A stretch of DNA of 26,360 nucleotides from a virus. The notes under the pieces were generated by a model. That model saw only the letters and a program-made list of their open reading frames with translations, was not told the origin of the DNA and did not search any database. The translations under genes were made by a program, and so were the position numbers. Positions 12,997 through 19,900 of the stretch are shown piece after piece. The stretch covers positions 1 to 26,360 of the IMG/VR virus record IMGVR_UViG_3300034198_007766, one strand, 5' to 3'. Position 1 is the stretch's first letter. The number at the start of each line of letters is the position of its first letter.

Positions 12997-14220
12997 ATGG
13001 ACCCAACAGCACCAATCGAAACCGCAGCCTCTACCCCAGAGGTATCTTCAACCACGCAACAATCCTCCAGCTCCTTTGAAAAGGATTCCGGTTTCGATTG
13101 GGGCACTCGCCTCGACTCACTCCTCGACGCAGCCTCGGAAGGGAAGGACCCCTATGCTGAAAAGGAGCCTGAAGTAGAAAAGCCTAAGGCCGAGAAGAAG
13201 GCCAAGGGGGCGAAAGCTAAGGTGAAGGAAGAGCCTACTCCTGAAAAGGAAGAGACTCCTGAAGAACCTGAAAAGGAAGAGGAGAAAGATGAGACTGAGG
13301 AAGAGCCTAAGGCTGAAGAGGCTCCCTCTAACTTGACCGATAAGGCAAAGGTCAAATGGGGTGAGCTCCGCGCCGAGGCTCAAAAGGCCAAGGAGTACGC
13401 CAAGGAGATCGAGACCCTTAAAGCCGATCTGGAGAAGGCCAAGACAGCCGTGGTCGATACCTCTGAGGTCGAACGCCTCAAGCAGATCAACCAGGAGTAC
13501 GAGTCCGAGCTTGCCGTCGCCCGTGTCGAGGCTACCCAAGAGTACAAGGCCAATGTGGTCACTCCAATGGTGAACGTGGTCGGCTACCTCAACCAGTTGG
13601 CGGAGAAATACGAGCTCTCCAGCAAGGAGATGCTAACTGCGATGGCTGAGTCTGACCCAGCCAAGCAGAGTGACTTGATCGCAGACATCGCCGCCTCGAT
13701 GAATGAGCGTGATAGGTTGAAGTTCTACGCTTCCGCAGACGATTACTCCGAGATCATCCGCCGTCGCGATATGTTCCAGAACTCTGCCCGTGAGCGCATG
13801 AGCCAGATCGAGGAGAGCAGGCAGGCCGAGATCGCCAAGCAAACAGCCGAGTCAGAGAAGGCAAGCACCGAGGCCAAAGAGGCTTACGAGAAGGCTACCG
13901 ACAAGGTGTTCGAGGATTTGAAAAAGTCTGTCCCCGTTCTCTCTGACGAGGAGATTGCAGCAGATGTTCAGCGTCTGGCGAAGGGCGACTACAGCAATGC
14001 CAACCCCGAGCTCAAAGCCTATCTAGCTCACTCGGGAGCTCTGCTGCCACACATCCTGAAGGCCCTGAAGGAGGCCAAGTCTGAACTGGACGCCGCCAAC
14101 AAGAAGATTGTCGGCTACCGGAACGGATCTCCTAAAGCCGGATCGGGCAGCGCAGACATGAGCCGCTCGGTCTCCGAGGATGTCGGCTTCTTGGAAGCTC
14201 TGGACGCCCAACTAGGTTAA
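12997..14220 (+). CDS. Scaffold-like protein
   Basis: A 407-aa hydrophilic protein placed directly before the major capsid gene, where scaffolding proteins usually sit. Residues about 45-110 are extremely Glu/Lys/Pro-rich and probably disordered. About 120-185 form coiled coils (AKVKWGELRAEAQKAKEYAK, then ETLKADLEKAKTAV). A helical C-terminal half ends in a serine-rich tail and EDVGFLEALDAQLG. This organisation matches internal scaffolds that guide procapsid assembly and are then released. No protease domain is visible here or next door. The leader is A/C-rich without Shine-Dalgarno. Confidence 0.75.
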   Translation: MDPTAPIETAASTPEVSSTTQQSSSSFEKDSGFDWGTRLDSLLDAASEGKDPYAEKEPEVEKPKAEKKAKGAKAKVKEEPTPEKEETPEEPEKEEEKDETEEEPKAEEAPSNLTDKAKVKWGELRAEAQKAKEYAKEIETLKADLEKAKTAVVDTSEVERLKQINQEYESELAVARVEATQEYKANVVTPMVNVVGYLNQLAEKYELSSKEMLTAMAESDPAKQSDLIADIAASMNERDRLKFYASADDYSEIIRRRDMFQNSARERMSQIEESRQAEIAKQTAESEKASTEAKEAYEKATDKVFEDLKKSVPVLSDEEIAADVQRLAKGDYSNANPELKAYLAHSGALLPHILKALKEAKSELDAANKKIVGYRNGSPKAGSGSADMSRSVSEDVGFLEALDAQLG

Positions 14221-14230
14221 TTCCCCTGTT

Positions 14231-14302
14231 ATTCCCCGGCTCGCTGCAACACTAACCAATCGGTTGTTTGATCTAAACTGCGAGCTGGGGAATATATTTT
14301 GG
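14231..14302 (+). terminator. Long stem-loop with T-rich tail after scaffold gene
   Basis: ATTCCCCgGCTCG (14231-14243) pairs with CGAGCtGGGGAAT (14281-14293), a 13-bp stem with one G-T pair. The enclosed 37 nt holds a smaller AACC-AATC-GGTT hairpin. It is followed by ATATATTTT. It could be a rho-independent terminator or attenuator separating scaffold from capsid transcription. The large loop is unusual for a simple terminator. Confidence 0.5.
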
Positions 14303-14323
14303 AGAAATATAGTTGACAGAATG

Positions 14324-14342
14324 TGCGTTGTATAAGATACCT
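14324..14342 (-). promoter_or_regulatory. Recurrent element, inverted copy before capsid leader
   Basis: Read on the minus strand, AGGTATCTTATACAACGCA differs from the 7249 copy at one base. On the plus strand it lies just after TTGACA (14313-14318). It is the only clear copy pointing away from the gene it precedes. Because the GTAT-N3-ATAC core is palindromic, this favours a protein-binding site over a strictly directional promoter. Confidence 0.45.
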
Positions 14343-14550
14343 CTCTCGTGCCCCAGTCACCTCTACTTGGAACAAGGCGGTCTGAGCCTTAATCAGACTT
14401 CGTTAGTACATATTTTTAAGAGCTTAAAATCCGGAGGTAACTCTGGCTCTCCCCTGGCTCCGGTGAGGGAAAAACCACGATCGGTCTGTTTAAGCACTGG
14501 AAATATCCGGTGGATAGATCGGTTAAACCCCACCCAACCATTTTAATTAT
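14343..14550 (+). ncRNA. Structured leader of the capsid gene (putative cis RNA)
   Basis: About 200 non-coding bases before the capsid ATG with unusual pairing potential. AAGGC (14374-14378) pairs GCCTT (14386-14390), while its loop GTCTGA (14380-14385) pairs TCAGAC (14393-14398), so the two are either an H-type pseudoknot or alternative hairpins. GCTTAAA (14422-14428) pairs TTTAAGC (14489-14495), enclosing CCGGAG/CTCCGG (14431-14436/14458-14463). CACTGG/CCGGTG (14495-14500/14507-14512) lies inside CGATC/GATCG (14478-14482/14517-14521), which crosses the GCTTAAA helix. No known riboswitch or ribozyme signature was recognised. The final 25 nt before the ATG are A/C/T-rich without Shine-Dalgarno. 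Folding is by eye only. Confidence 0.45.
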
Positions 14551-15753
14551 ATGGCTTACGACATCGAACAGGTCCTCATTAACGAGGCCAACCGTATTGG
14601 TCCTGACATCTACCGCAAGACCCTCAACACGAGCCCTTGGCTCAAACTCATCAAGAAGGACACTTGGCCCGACGAAATGGGCGACTCCATCAAGGTCCTC
14701 ACCTACGAGCGTTCTCTTCCCGCCAACAGCCTTTCTTGGAACCAGGTCTCCCTTGACCCCGTTTCCGGTACTGGCCTCGTCGGTGGTGGTAACAACGCCG
14801 TCCCAAGTGCTCAGGTCATCGAGTTCGCGCAGACCCTGCGTAGCTACAACCTGACTCACACCGCTCTTGAGAGCCCTAAGCTCAGCGTCAATGACCTGCG
14901 CTTCTCCCTCAAGCGTAAAGAGCAGCTCTCCAACATCTTCGCCATCCTCCAGGAGAACACCTCCTATGCTTGGCAGGATCGTTTCCGCGATGAGTACGTC
15001 CGCCTCGCCCAGAACAAGATCAACGCAGTTCTCGCTCCAAGCGGACAGCTCGTTGCTACCTCTGGCGATGGATCGGCCTTCTCGACCACCGAGCCTACCA
15101 GCACTCTGACTCAGGGCATCCTGGATCGGGTCTATATGAAGCTCATCCGTGATGGTGCAGGCAACAACCCTCTCGATCGTGAGAACGCTCGCCCCGTCTT
15201 CGGTGCGATCCTCTCCTCGGAGGCTTCCCGCAACCTCATCATGGCTAGTGAGAACATCCGTATGGATTACCGCTACTCCGATTCCAAGAATGAGCTCCTC
15301 GCTCCTCTCGGTATCGAGCGCAGCTACTCCGGATTCTTCCACATGGTCGATGATTGGGGTCCACGTTACGACCTCGTCAATGGTGCATGGGTCCGCGTTC
15401 TGCCCTACAAGGCGGTCGCTACGACTCAGGGACTCAAGCAGGACATCAATCCTGCCTACGAGACCGCTGAGTTCGAGGACACCATCATCTTCCACCAGGA
15501 TGTGTTCTGCAACCTCGTTCCTAAGCCCATCACGGCTGCTGGAAGCAATGTTACCTTCGACGCAGTCTCTTACATGGGCGACTTCAAGTGGAAGAACATC
15601 ATCACCCCAGACACCAACCCAGATGGGACCATCGGATACTTCCGTGCGATCCTCTCCAGCGGTTCCAAGCCGATCCGTCCTGAGTGGGGCTACGTCATCC
15701 GCCACAAGCGGTCCTCGACGCCCCTCGTTCTCGACACGGTCATCAACGCCTAA
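14551..15753 (+). CDS. Major capsid protein
   Basis: A 400-aa protein (MAYDIEQVLINEANRIGPDI at the N-terminus, ending SSTPLVLDTVINA), predicted to be the HK97-fold shell subunit. The evidence is its size, position after the scaffold-like gene, composition typical of capsid subunits, a central FRDEYVRLAQNKINAVL helix and a beta-rich C-terminal half. Codon use is strongly biased to GCC, CTC and AAG, compared with the fibre genes, consistent with high expression. There is no recognisable maturation-protease cleavage site. Structured leader RNA lies upstream and a strong hairpin downstream, together suggesting dedicated regulation. The family name was not recognised. Confidence 0.82.
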   Translation: MAYDIEQVLINEANRIGPDIYRKTLNTSPWLKLIKKDTWPDEMGDSIKVLTYERSLPANSLSWNQVSLDPVSGTGLVGGGNNAVPSAQVIEFAQTLRSYNLTHTALESPKLSVNDLRFSLKRKEQLSNIFAILQENTSYAWQDRFRDEYVRLAQNKINAVLAPSGQLVATSGDGSAFSTTEPTSTLTQGILDRVYMKLIRDGAGNNPLDRENARPVFGAILSSEASRNLIMASENIRMDYRYSDSKNELLAPLGIERSYSGFFHMVDDWGPRYDLVNGAWVRVLPYKAVATTQGLKQDINPAYETAEFEDTIIFHQDVFCNLVPKPITAAGSNVTFDAVSYMGDFKWKNIITPDTNPDGTIGYFRAILSSGSKPIRPEWGYVIRHKRSSTPLVLDTVINA

Positions 15754-15761
15754 TTGAACCT

Positions 15762-15803
15762 CCAGAGCAGGTGCTTCGCCCACAAAGCGGAGCACCTCTC
15801 TGG
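15762..15803 (+). terminator. Strong hairpin after major capsid gene
   Basis: CCAGAG pairs CTCTGG, AGGTGCT pairs AGCACCT and CGC pairs GCG. These stack, with one bulged C and one T-G position, around a CCACAAA loop, giving about 17 bp. There is no T-tract after it, so it is more likely an mRNA-stabilising or processing hairpin, or a partial attenuator, than a full intrinsic terminator. It sits in the 67-bp gap between capsid and the acidic protein gene. Confidence 0.5.
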
Positions 15804-15820
15804 AACTCAATCCCAAGCGC

Positions 15821-16279
15821 ATGAATCCAATGGAAGCATTCCTGGGCGGCGGAGATAAGAAGGCTGAAGAGCCTCTTGTCGAAGACGAAGCCAGTTCCAC
15901 GAAGAGTGGAAAAATCAGTTTCATCAAACCCTCAGGTTTCAAGGTGCCCGATGGCGTCAAAGACGGGGAACCGTTTGACGCAATGGCGACCGTGAAGTTT
16001 GAGAATGGGAAACTTGTCCTGCACGAACTCGACGGCACCCCTGTCGATGACGAGCACGAGCCTGAGGAAGGCGGCGAGGAGGAAGCGTTGATGGAGATCC
16101 CTGAAGAAGAGGTCACCGAAGACGAGCCCGAAGAGCCAGTTTCCGAAGAGGTCAGTGAAGAGGAGCCAGAGGGCGAAGAGCCCGCAGACTTCCTAGACGC
16201 TGTCGAAAAGAAGTCCTACAAGTCCGACAAGGATAAGGAAGACAAGAAAAAGAAGGGCAACCCCTTCGCTAAGAAGTAA
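15821..16279 (+). CDS. Acidic, Glu/Lys-rich hypothetical head protein
   Basis: A 152-aa protein of unknown function. Residues 20-78 form a plausible small beta domain (KISFIKPSGFKVPDGVKDGE, then ATVKFENGKLVLHELDGTP). A long Glu/Pro-rich acidic stretch follows (about 82-125), then a Lys-rich C-terminus (SDKDKEDKKKKGNPFAKK). Position just after the capsid gene suggests a capsid-associated or decoration protein. The opposite charges in its two ends are unusual. No Shine-Dalgarno. A tRNA-T-arm-like hairpin begins a few bases after its stop. Confidence 0.7.
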   Translation: MNPMEAFLGGGDKKAEEPLVEDEASSTKSGKISFIKPSGFKVPDGVKDGEPFDAMATVKFENGKLVLHELDGTPVDDEHEPEEGGEEEALMEIPEEEVTEDEPEEPVSEEVSEEEPEGEEPADFLDAVEKKSYKSDKDKEDKKKKGNPFAKK

Positions 16280-16285
16280 TTAACC

Positions 16286-16318
16286 GGGAAGCTAGAGGTT
16301 CGATCCCTCTAGTTTTCC
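16286..16318 (+). other. Hairpin resembling a tRNA T-arm/acceptor end
   Basis: CTAGAGG-TTCGATC-CCTCTAG is a perfect 7-bp hairpin whose loop is a canonical T-loop. It extends outward as GGGAAG/TTTTCC with G-T pairs, and AGTTTTCCACC follows like an acceptor 3' strand. I could not find matching D- or anticodon arms upstream, so this is not an intact tRNA gene. It could be a tRNA remnant or a T-arm mimic. Confidence 0.4.
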
Positions 16319-16346
16319 ACCCCTGTCGGAAAACAATTTATTTATT
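16312..16346 (+). terminator. Probable rho-independent terminator
   Basis: GTTTTCC (16312-16318) pairs perfectly with GGAAAAC (16328-16334) across a 9-nt loop and is followed by AATTTATTTATT. The 5' strand overlaps the extended T-arm-like hairpin, so the two structures are mutually exclusive and could form a terminator/antiterminator switch. It separates the head genes from the AT-richer fibre-like genes. Confidence 0.5.
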
Positions 16347-16352
16347 ACGCAA

Positions 16353-16589
16353 ATGGAACTCAGCCCCTCACTTGGTGAAAATGTCCTATTAACTGAAATC
16401 GCCAAGGAGCTCGACTCCCAGAGCGGCTTCACCATCCCTCCCCATAACCAAGTTGATATGCAATACAGCAACAGCTCGTTTCCAACAAAGCCAACGTACA
16501 TCACGTTCAAGCGAAATGGAACGCCTGTGTATTACCTCTATTTGAACTATGACGCTAATGGTGCTGTAACTAGCGTTGGTCAGGATTAA
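16353..16589 (+). CDS. Small hypothetical protein before fibre-like gene
   Basis: A 78-aa protein (MELSPSLGENVLLTEIAKEL, then PTKPTYITFKRNGTPVYYLY). Function unknown. The C-terminal part with alternating aromatic and hydrophobic residues (YITFKRNGTPVYYLYLNYDA) suggests beta strands, consistent with a small virion or fibre-associated protein. It starts after the terminator and ends 12 nt before the beta-solenoid gene, with which it probably forms a unit. No Shine-Dalgarno. Confidence 0.6.
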   Translation: MELSPSLGENVLLTEIAKELDSQSGFTIPPHNQVDMQYSNSSFPTKPTYITFKRNGTPVYYLYLNYDANGAVTSVGQD

Positions 16590-16601
16590 TAGGCTTAGAT
16601 C

Positions 16602-17954
16602 ATGGCTAACCTCTATTGCATAAACACCGATTGGCAATACGGAGCTTGGGAAAACCTAAGCAACTGGAATACTGCTGCCGATGGATCTGGAAGCAATCCA
16701 ACAAATATCCCTTGGACTGACGATGGGAATGGCGGTGCTTGGTATAGTGATTATGACTTAATAGATGCAACTGGAGGGCAAGGGATAAATATCAATTCTA
16801 TAATTGATCCGAACCAAGTTGTAACTGGAAGTTGTAATATTATATATGTTACCAGCAACAGCGACATCTATGGCGGCACATTCACTGGTGATTATTTTAC
16901 CAACGCAGCAGTATATGGAAGTTATGGAACTATCCATAGCGGCTTATTTACTGGAAGCAACTTTGCCCACGAGGGCATCATCTATGGTGGTACATTCACT
17001 GGAGATAATTTTACCATCTTTGGCTATTATGGGGGACCGGGTAGTGATTTTGACCTTGGCTACATTTATGACGGCACATTTTCTGGCAATAGTGTTACCT
17101 CCTACTTTGCCCAGATCTTCGGCGGCACATTCACTGGATATAATTTTTACAGCTTCGGAAGCTACATCAACGATGGCACATTTGAGATAGACGGCATCTC
17201 TATTAATACCTCATATCAGGGGTATACTACTTTTCCAGCCATCAATATAACTTCTGGTGGCACTCCCTACACAGGAGAGTGGCTTGGTCAAAATTGGGAG
17301 GCTGGCGTTTGGGTTAGTGCAATTACTTTTAATCTCTATTATGCAAATACTAATAATGATGCAACGTGGGACACGCTAGGCAACTGGTGGAAAGATGCGG
17401 AGTTTGCAATTCCAGCGACAGCTCTTCCATCAACAGGTGATACTGTTTATTTGTATGGGAATGTGTATTTTGCGCCGTCTGCTCCAGTAACGCTTAACCA
17501 CATTTATGTGATGTCTAGTCAGGCAGAGTTAACTAATACAACAGGAGATGCCACATTTTATGGTTATGGAAGACTCAATGGAACAGTCTCAGGGAATGCC
17601 ACGTTTAACGATAGTAGCATCACCTCTTATAGCCCTTCTGGATCAGTCTTAGGAGATGCCACGTTTAACGATAGCAGCCAACACCAAGGATCAGTCTCAG
17701 GGAATGCTACGTTTAACGATGACAGTCTCATCTTCTACGGAGTAATTTTAGGAAACGCCACGTTCAATGGCAACATCGCATTTACTAATCAAACCATCAC
17801 TGGAACCTCTACATTTTCCATTCCAGCAGCCATTTTTTTAATTGGCGGCCTAGCTGGATTTGATGGCGAGGTCTTGATTGATGCCCCCTCTGGTGGAGGA
17901 AGCGACCAGACAATCGCAAGGCTGCTTAACCTTCCTTGGTTCATCAATTTATAA
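16602..17954 (+). CDS. Beta-solenoid-like fibre protein
   Basis: A 450-aa protein likely to form a trimeric fibre or tail appendage. It has two related halves, each starting with an aromatic module: NLYCINTDWQYGAWENLSNW near the N-terminus, and NLYYANTNNDATWDTLGNWW near residue 245. The first half continues with about five GGTFTGDNF-type repeats, the second with about five GNATFNDSS-type repeats. Both patterns suit a parallel beta-solenoid with short turns. It is AT-richer and uses different codons from the capsid genes, suggesting separate acquisition. Host-surface or polysaccharide binding is inferred, and no catalytic motif was seen. Confidence 0.72.
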   Translation: MANLYCINTDWQYGAWENLSNWNTAADGSGSNPTNIPWTDDGNGGAWYSDYDLIDATGGQGININSIIDPNQVVTGSCNIIYVTSNSDIYGGTFTGDYFTNAAVYGSYGTIHSGLFTGSNFAHEGIIYGGTFTGDNFTIFGYYGGPGSDFDLGYIYDGTFSGNSVTSYFAQIFGGTFTGYNFYSFGSYINDGTFEIDGISINTSYQGYTTFPAINITSGGTPYTGEWLGQNWEAGVWVSAITFNLYYANTNNDATWDTLGNWWKDAEFAIPATALPSTGDTVYLYGNVYFAPSAPVTLNHIYVMSSQAELTNTTGDATFYGYGRLNGTVSGNATFNDSSITSYSPSGSVLGDATFNDSSQHQGSVSGNATFNDDSLIFYGVILGNATFNGNIAFTNQTITGTSTFSIPAAIFLIGGLAGFDGEVLIDAPSGGGSDQTIARLLNLPWFINL

Positions 17955-18012
17955 TTTTGACCGACGAAAATGAAGAAGCAAACGCTGAACATTAATCGAA
18001 GGCAAAAACAAA

Positions 18013-18038
18013 CAGATGCTTAACTGGTCAAAGCAAGC
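18013..18038 (+). promoter_or_regulatory. Conserved leader hairpin, copy 1
   Basis: TGCTT (18017-18021) pairs AAGCA (18035-18039) around the 13-nt loop AACTGGTCAAAGC. It lies 10 nt before the ATG of the 67-aa protein. The same loop sequence (two differences), loop length and spacing recur before the paralogous gene at 19992, with a compensatory change in the stem. Confidence 0.5.
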
Positions 18039-18048
18039 AAAACAAAAT

Positions 18049-18252
18049 ATGTCCGTAACCCTTACTCCAGTATCACAGCCAACACAGGCTCGTGCAACCC
18101 TCACCGCAGCCGATGTGTCTGCCTTCCAAGCTCTTCTTGGTGGCGCAAACCTCATTGTTCTGCCAGAAGGAAAGACAGCGACCGACATCACCCAGTTTGT
18201 GGTGAACGTGCAGCCTAACGGCGGCGGATTCCTCCAGATCGCTGTTAAGTAA
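18049..18252 (+). CDS. 67-aa hypothetical protein, paralogue of 19992 gene
   Basis: Function unknown. The protein MSVTLTPVSQPTQARATLTA ... GGGFLQIAVK aligns end to end with the 68-aa product at 19992-20198, with about 30 identities by hand, including VLPEGKTATDI versus RLPNGKFASDI and the GFLxIxxK ending. I start at ATG 18049 rather than 18016, because the paralogue starts at the equivalent position and the intervening sequence is a conserved leader hairpin. The predicted fold is a helix followed by a beta sheet. It stands immediately before the lysis cassette. It may be a small virion or regulatory protein. Confidence 0.72.
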   Translation: MSVTLTPVSQPTQARATLTAADVSAFQALLGGANLIVLPEGKTATDITQFVVNVQPNGGGFLQIAVK

Positions 18253-18257
18253 ATATC

Positions 18258-18437
18258 ATGAGCAGCAACGGCACATCCTCTGATGTCGGCCCGACTTCGG
18301 CTGTTGTGTCGTTGCTATCTCTTGTTATCTCGTTTTTAGATTCTCCGCACATTTGGATGCAGAATCTCACGTTGCTTGTGTCCATGTGCGCTGGTTTTAT
18401 TGCCATTTATGCAGGGATTAAACGGCTCTTAAAATGA
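18258..18437 (+). CDS. Small membrane protein, holin-like
   Basis: A 59-aa protein with two predicted transmembrane segments: AVVSLLSLVISFL (about 15-27), and NLTLLVSMCAGFIAIYAG (about 36-53) followed by KRLLK. Small size, two hydrophobic helices and a basic tail fit a class II holin or accessory lysis protein. Its stop overlaps the ATG of the spanin candidate (ATGA), placing it first in a five-gene coupled lysis cassette. It could equally be an antiholin paired with the 18948 gene. Confidence 0.6.
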   Translation: MSSNGTSSDVGPTSAVVSLLSLVISFLDSPHIWMQNLTLLVSMCAGFIAIYAGIKRLLK

Positions 18438-18841
18438 ACAAACTTCTTATTGTTTGTGCATCAGTACTTCTTATTGGATGCGCCCATAAGAAGCCATTAA
18501 CTTATTTTCCCCCTTCCGCCACGGCGGTTGTTCAGTCCGTTGCGTCGGCCAAGACTAATACCGAGAAGCTGCGCCCCTACGTCCTTCCAGAGGGAAAGCC
18601 AACTCTCGACGCTCTCTCTGCTTCGCTTGACTCGGCTCAGATCGAGGTAGCCAAGTATTCGGGTAAGGTGGATGACTTGGTATTGCAGCTTACTAAGGCT
18701 GAAGATCAGGCCGCTTACGAGCATGAAAAGAGGATGAAAGCCCTCAAGGAAGTTTGGTTCTGGAGGCTTCTAGCTTTGACTATTGCTGGGATCACTTTGG
18801 CCGGGGTCGGCCTCAAAACGGGTTGGAAATTCTTCTTATGA
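18434..18841 (+). CDS. Candidate unimolecular spanin lipoprotein
   Basis: A 135-aa protein with a bacterial lipoprotein signal (MNKLLIVCASVLLIGC, lipobox LIGC, lipidated Cys16). A periplasmic coiled-coil region follows (LDSAQIEVAKYSGKVDDLVL, about 55-105). A C-terminal transmembrane helix (WRLLALTIAGITLAGVGL) has a short tail. An outer-membrane lipid anchor plus an inner-membrane C-terminal helix in one chain is the defining layout of u-spanins such as T1 gp11, which fuse the two membranes at the last step of lysis. Its place between holin-like genes and the endolysin supports this. It implies a Gram-negative-type host. Confidence 0.68.
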   Translation: MNKLLIVCASVLLIGCAHKKPLTYFPPSATAVVQSVASAKTNTEKLRPYVLPEGKPTLDALSASLDSAQIEVAKYSGKVDDLVLQLTKAEDQAAYEHEKRMKALKEVWFWRLLALTIAGITLAGVGLKTGWKFFL

Positions 18842-18951
18842 AAGAGATCCTATGCTGCTTTTTAGCTGGGGGACTAGGGATGCTGGTCATGTTCTTTCTA
18901 ATTTGCCTCACTCCAGAAATCGAGGACTTCATCTCCCGTAAGAAGAAATGA
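18838..18951 (+). CDS. 37-aa membrane protein
   Basis: Sequence MKEILCCFLAGGLGMLVMFF ... ISRKKK: one hydrophobic helix (about 4-24) and a basic C-terminus. It starts inside the end of the spanin candidate (ATGA) and its TGA overlaps the next ATG. It is too short for normal ORF calling. It may be an accessory lysis or antiholin peptide. The evidence is the coupling and the single transmembrane segment. Confidence 0.55.
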   Translation: MKEILCCFLAGGLGMLVMFFLICLTPEIEDFISRKKK

Positions 18952-19172
18952 AAGATTTCTTCATAAGTGTCCTTGAGGCTCCAGACGGATCGGCTTCCGC
19001 AACGCGGATCGGTTTTTTCTTAGTGCTTTTGCTCCTCTTCGCCGTCGTCATTCGATGGATGGTGACTGGTCAGGATGTCCCTCCGGATCTGTCGAGACTT
19101 CTCGAAGTATCTATCGGTGCCGTCGCCACCACTAAGTTCGTCCAAAGATTTGCTGAGAATCATGATCGCTAA
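18948..19172 (+). CDS. Putative holin
   Basis: A 74-aa protein with a short polar N-terminus (MKDFFISVLEAPDGSASATR), a strong transmembrane helix (IGFFLVLLLLFAVVIRWMV, about 22-40), and a second weaker hydrophobic stretch (LLEVSIGAVATTKFV), then a charged tail. This design, with the DGSxSxTR motif before the helix, resembles small phage membrane proteins placed beside endolysins. It overlaps the endolysin start by 11 nt. A role as holin controlling lysis timing is inferred from position and topology. Which of the membrane proteins here is the true holin is open. Confidence 0.6.
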   Translation: MKDFFISVLEAPDGSASATRIGFFLVLLLLFAVVIRWMVTGQDVPPDLSRLLEVSIGAVATTKFVQRFAENHDR

Positions 19173-19656
19173 ACTCGTCAAGATTGCAGAAAGCCAGGTT
19201 GGAGTCCGCGAGTCGGGAGCCAACTCGGGGGCGGAGGTTCGCAGATACCAAGAGGCAACTCACCTTGATCTGAAGGGGTTTGCTTGGTGTGCTGCATTCG
19301 TGGATTGGTGTATCGCCGAATGGATCAAAGATCCAGAGGTCGTCCAGTGGCTCGGCCTCAAAGTCCGCACGCCGGAGCAGTGGAGGCCAAAGACTGCCCT
19401 AGCATACGGATTCACGGCTTGGGCTAAAGATCGACCCAATACGACTAAGGTCTTGGAGCCAACCGAAATGGCGAAGCCCGGTGACATCGTTATGTACACT
19501 TTCTCCCATGTTGGGATCGTGATCTCCGACAATGGGAAGACCCTTCAGACCGTGGAGGGTAACACTAACGGAGAAGGAAGCCGTGAAGGCGATGGGGTCT
19601 ATTATAAGACCCGAAATAGATCACTAATTAAGCGACTTGTTCGCATAGGTGCTTGA
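19162..19656 (+). CDS. CHAP-domain endolysin
   Basis: A 164-aa peptidoglycan hydrolase of the NlpC/P60-CHAP superfamily. Visible active-site elements are Cys43 in KGFAWCAAFVDWC, His116 in YTFSHVGIVIS, and an acid/amide pair in VEGNTN (E132/N134). The GDIVMYTFSHVGIV block is characteristic. CHAP enzymes are amidases or endopeptidases that cut the peptide part of peptidoglycan. The N-terminus VKIAESQVGVRESG is typical of this family, and no separate cell-wall binding domain is present. ATG 19162 was chosen over longer forms because those would overlap the holin gene deeply. It has no signal peptide, so it needs the holin. Confidence 0.88.
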   Translation: MIAKLVKIAESQVGVRESGANSGAEVRRYQEATHLDLKGFAWCAAFVDWCIAEWIKDPEVVQWLGLKVRTPEQWRPKTALAYGFTAWAKDRPNTTKVLEPTEMAKPGDIVMYTFSHVGIVISDNGKTLQTVEGNTNGEGSREGDGVYYKTRNRSLIKRLVRIGA

Positions 19657-19667
19657 TCTTTTTAACT

Positions 19668-19685
19668 GGGTATCCTATACAACAC
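19668..19685 (+). promoter_or_regulatory. Recurrent upstream element after endolysin
   Basis: GGGTATCCTATACAACAC, with TTAACT directly before it in the position held by TTGACA at 7243. The core inverted repeat GTAT-CCT-ATAC is kept. It lies 15 nt before the ATG at 19701. Confidence 0.42.
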
Positions 19686-19700
19686 TACTACCACGCACTC

Positions 19701-19898
19701 ATGTATAATCAGGTCAACCTCTGCAAGCAATGTGATGAAGAGCCTGTCGTCTATAACGGTCTCTGCCATACTTGCTTAGATGCTTCTTCAGAGGGTGAGG
19801 ACGTATTTATCGGGGGGTCTCATATTGAAAAGTTCTCTAACCGGAAAACTAAGAGTCGTAAAAGGTTTGACAAACACGCCCCAGACCTCGACTCTTAA
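19701..19898 (+). CDS. Small zinc-ribbon-like protein
   Basis: A 65-aa protein with two CxxC knuckles (LCKQCDEEP, and LCHTCLDAS, about residues 8-11 and 23-26) and a basic C-terminal tail (KFSNRKTKSRKRFDKHAPDL). It probably binds one zinc and perhaps nucleic acid. I start at ATG 19701, 15 nt after a recurrent element; the longer ORF from 19653 would translate that element. It lies between the endolysin and the second 67-aa paralogue and is not obviously part of lysis. The specific function is unknown. Confidence 0.65.
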   Translation: MYNQVNLCKQCDEEPVVYNGLCHTCLDASSEGEDVFIGGSHIEKFSNRKTKSRKRFDKHAPDLDS

Positions 19899-19900
19899 TC

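Noticed and set aside
14313-14546. 77-aa plus-strand ORF in the capsid leader
   Set aside because: It begins at TTG inside a promoter-like element, has random-looking composition and spans the predicted RNA helices. No ribosome site was seen.
14416-16116. 566-aa minus-strand ORF opposite the capsid and acidic genes
   Set aside because: It is Ser-rich with no domain-like pattern and lies wholly antisense to well-supported genes. It arises because the capsid gene's third-position C bias removes stops on that frame.
16237-16319. Full tRNA gene overlapping the end of the acidic gene
   Set aside because: GGAAGAC could pair with GTTTTCC, but there is no D-arm with GG and no valid anticodon arm, and the geometry is wrong. 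Only the T-arm-like hairpin is kept.
17970-18023. 17-codon ORF before the 18049 gene
   Set aside because: Very Lys/Gln/Asn-rich, no coupling to neighbours, no conserved feature.
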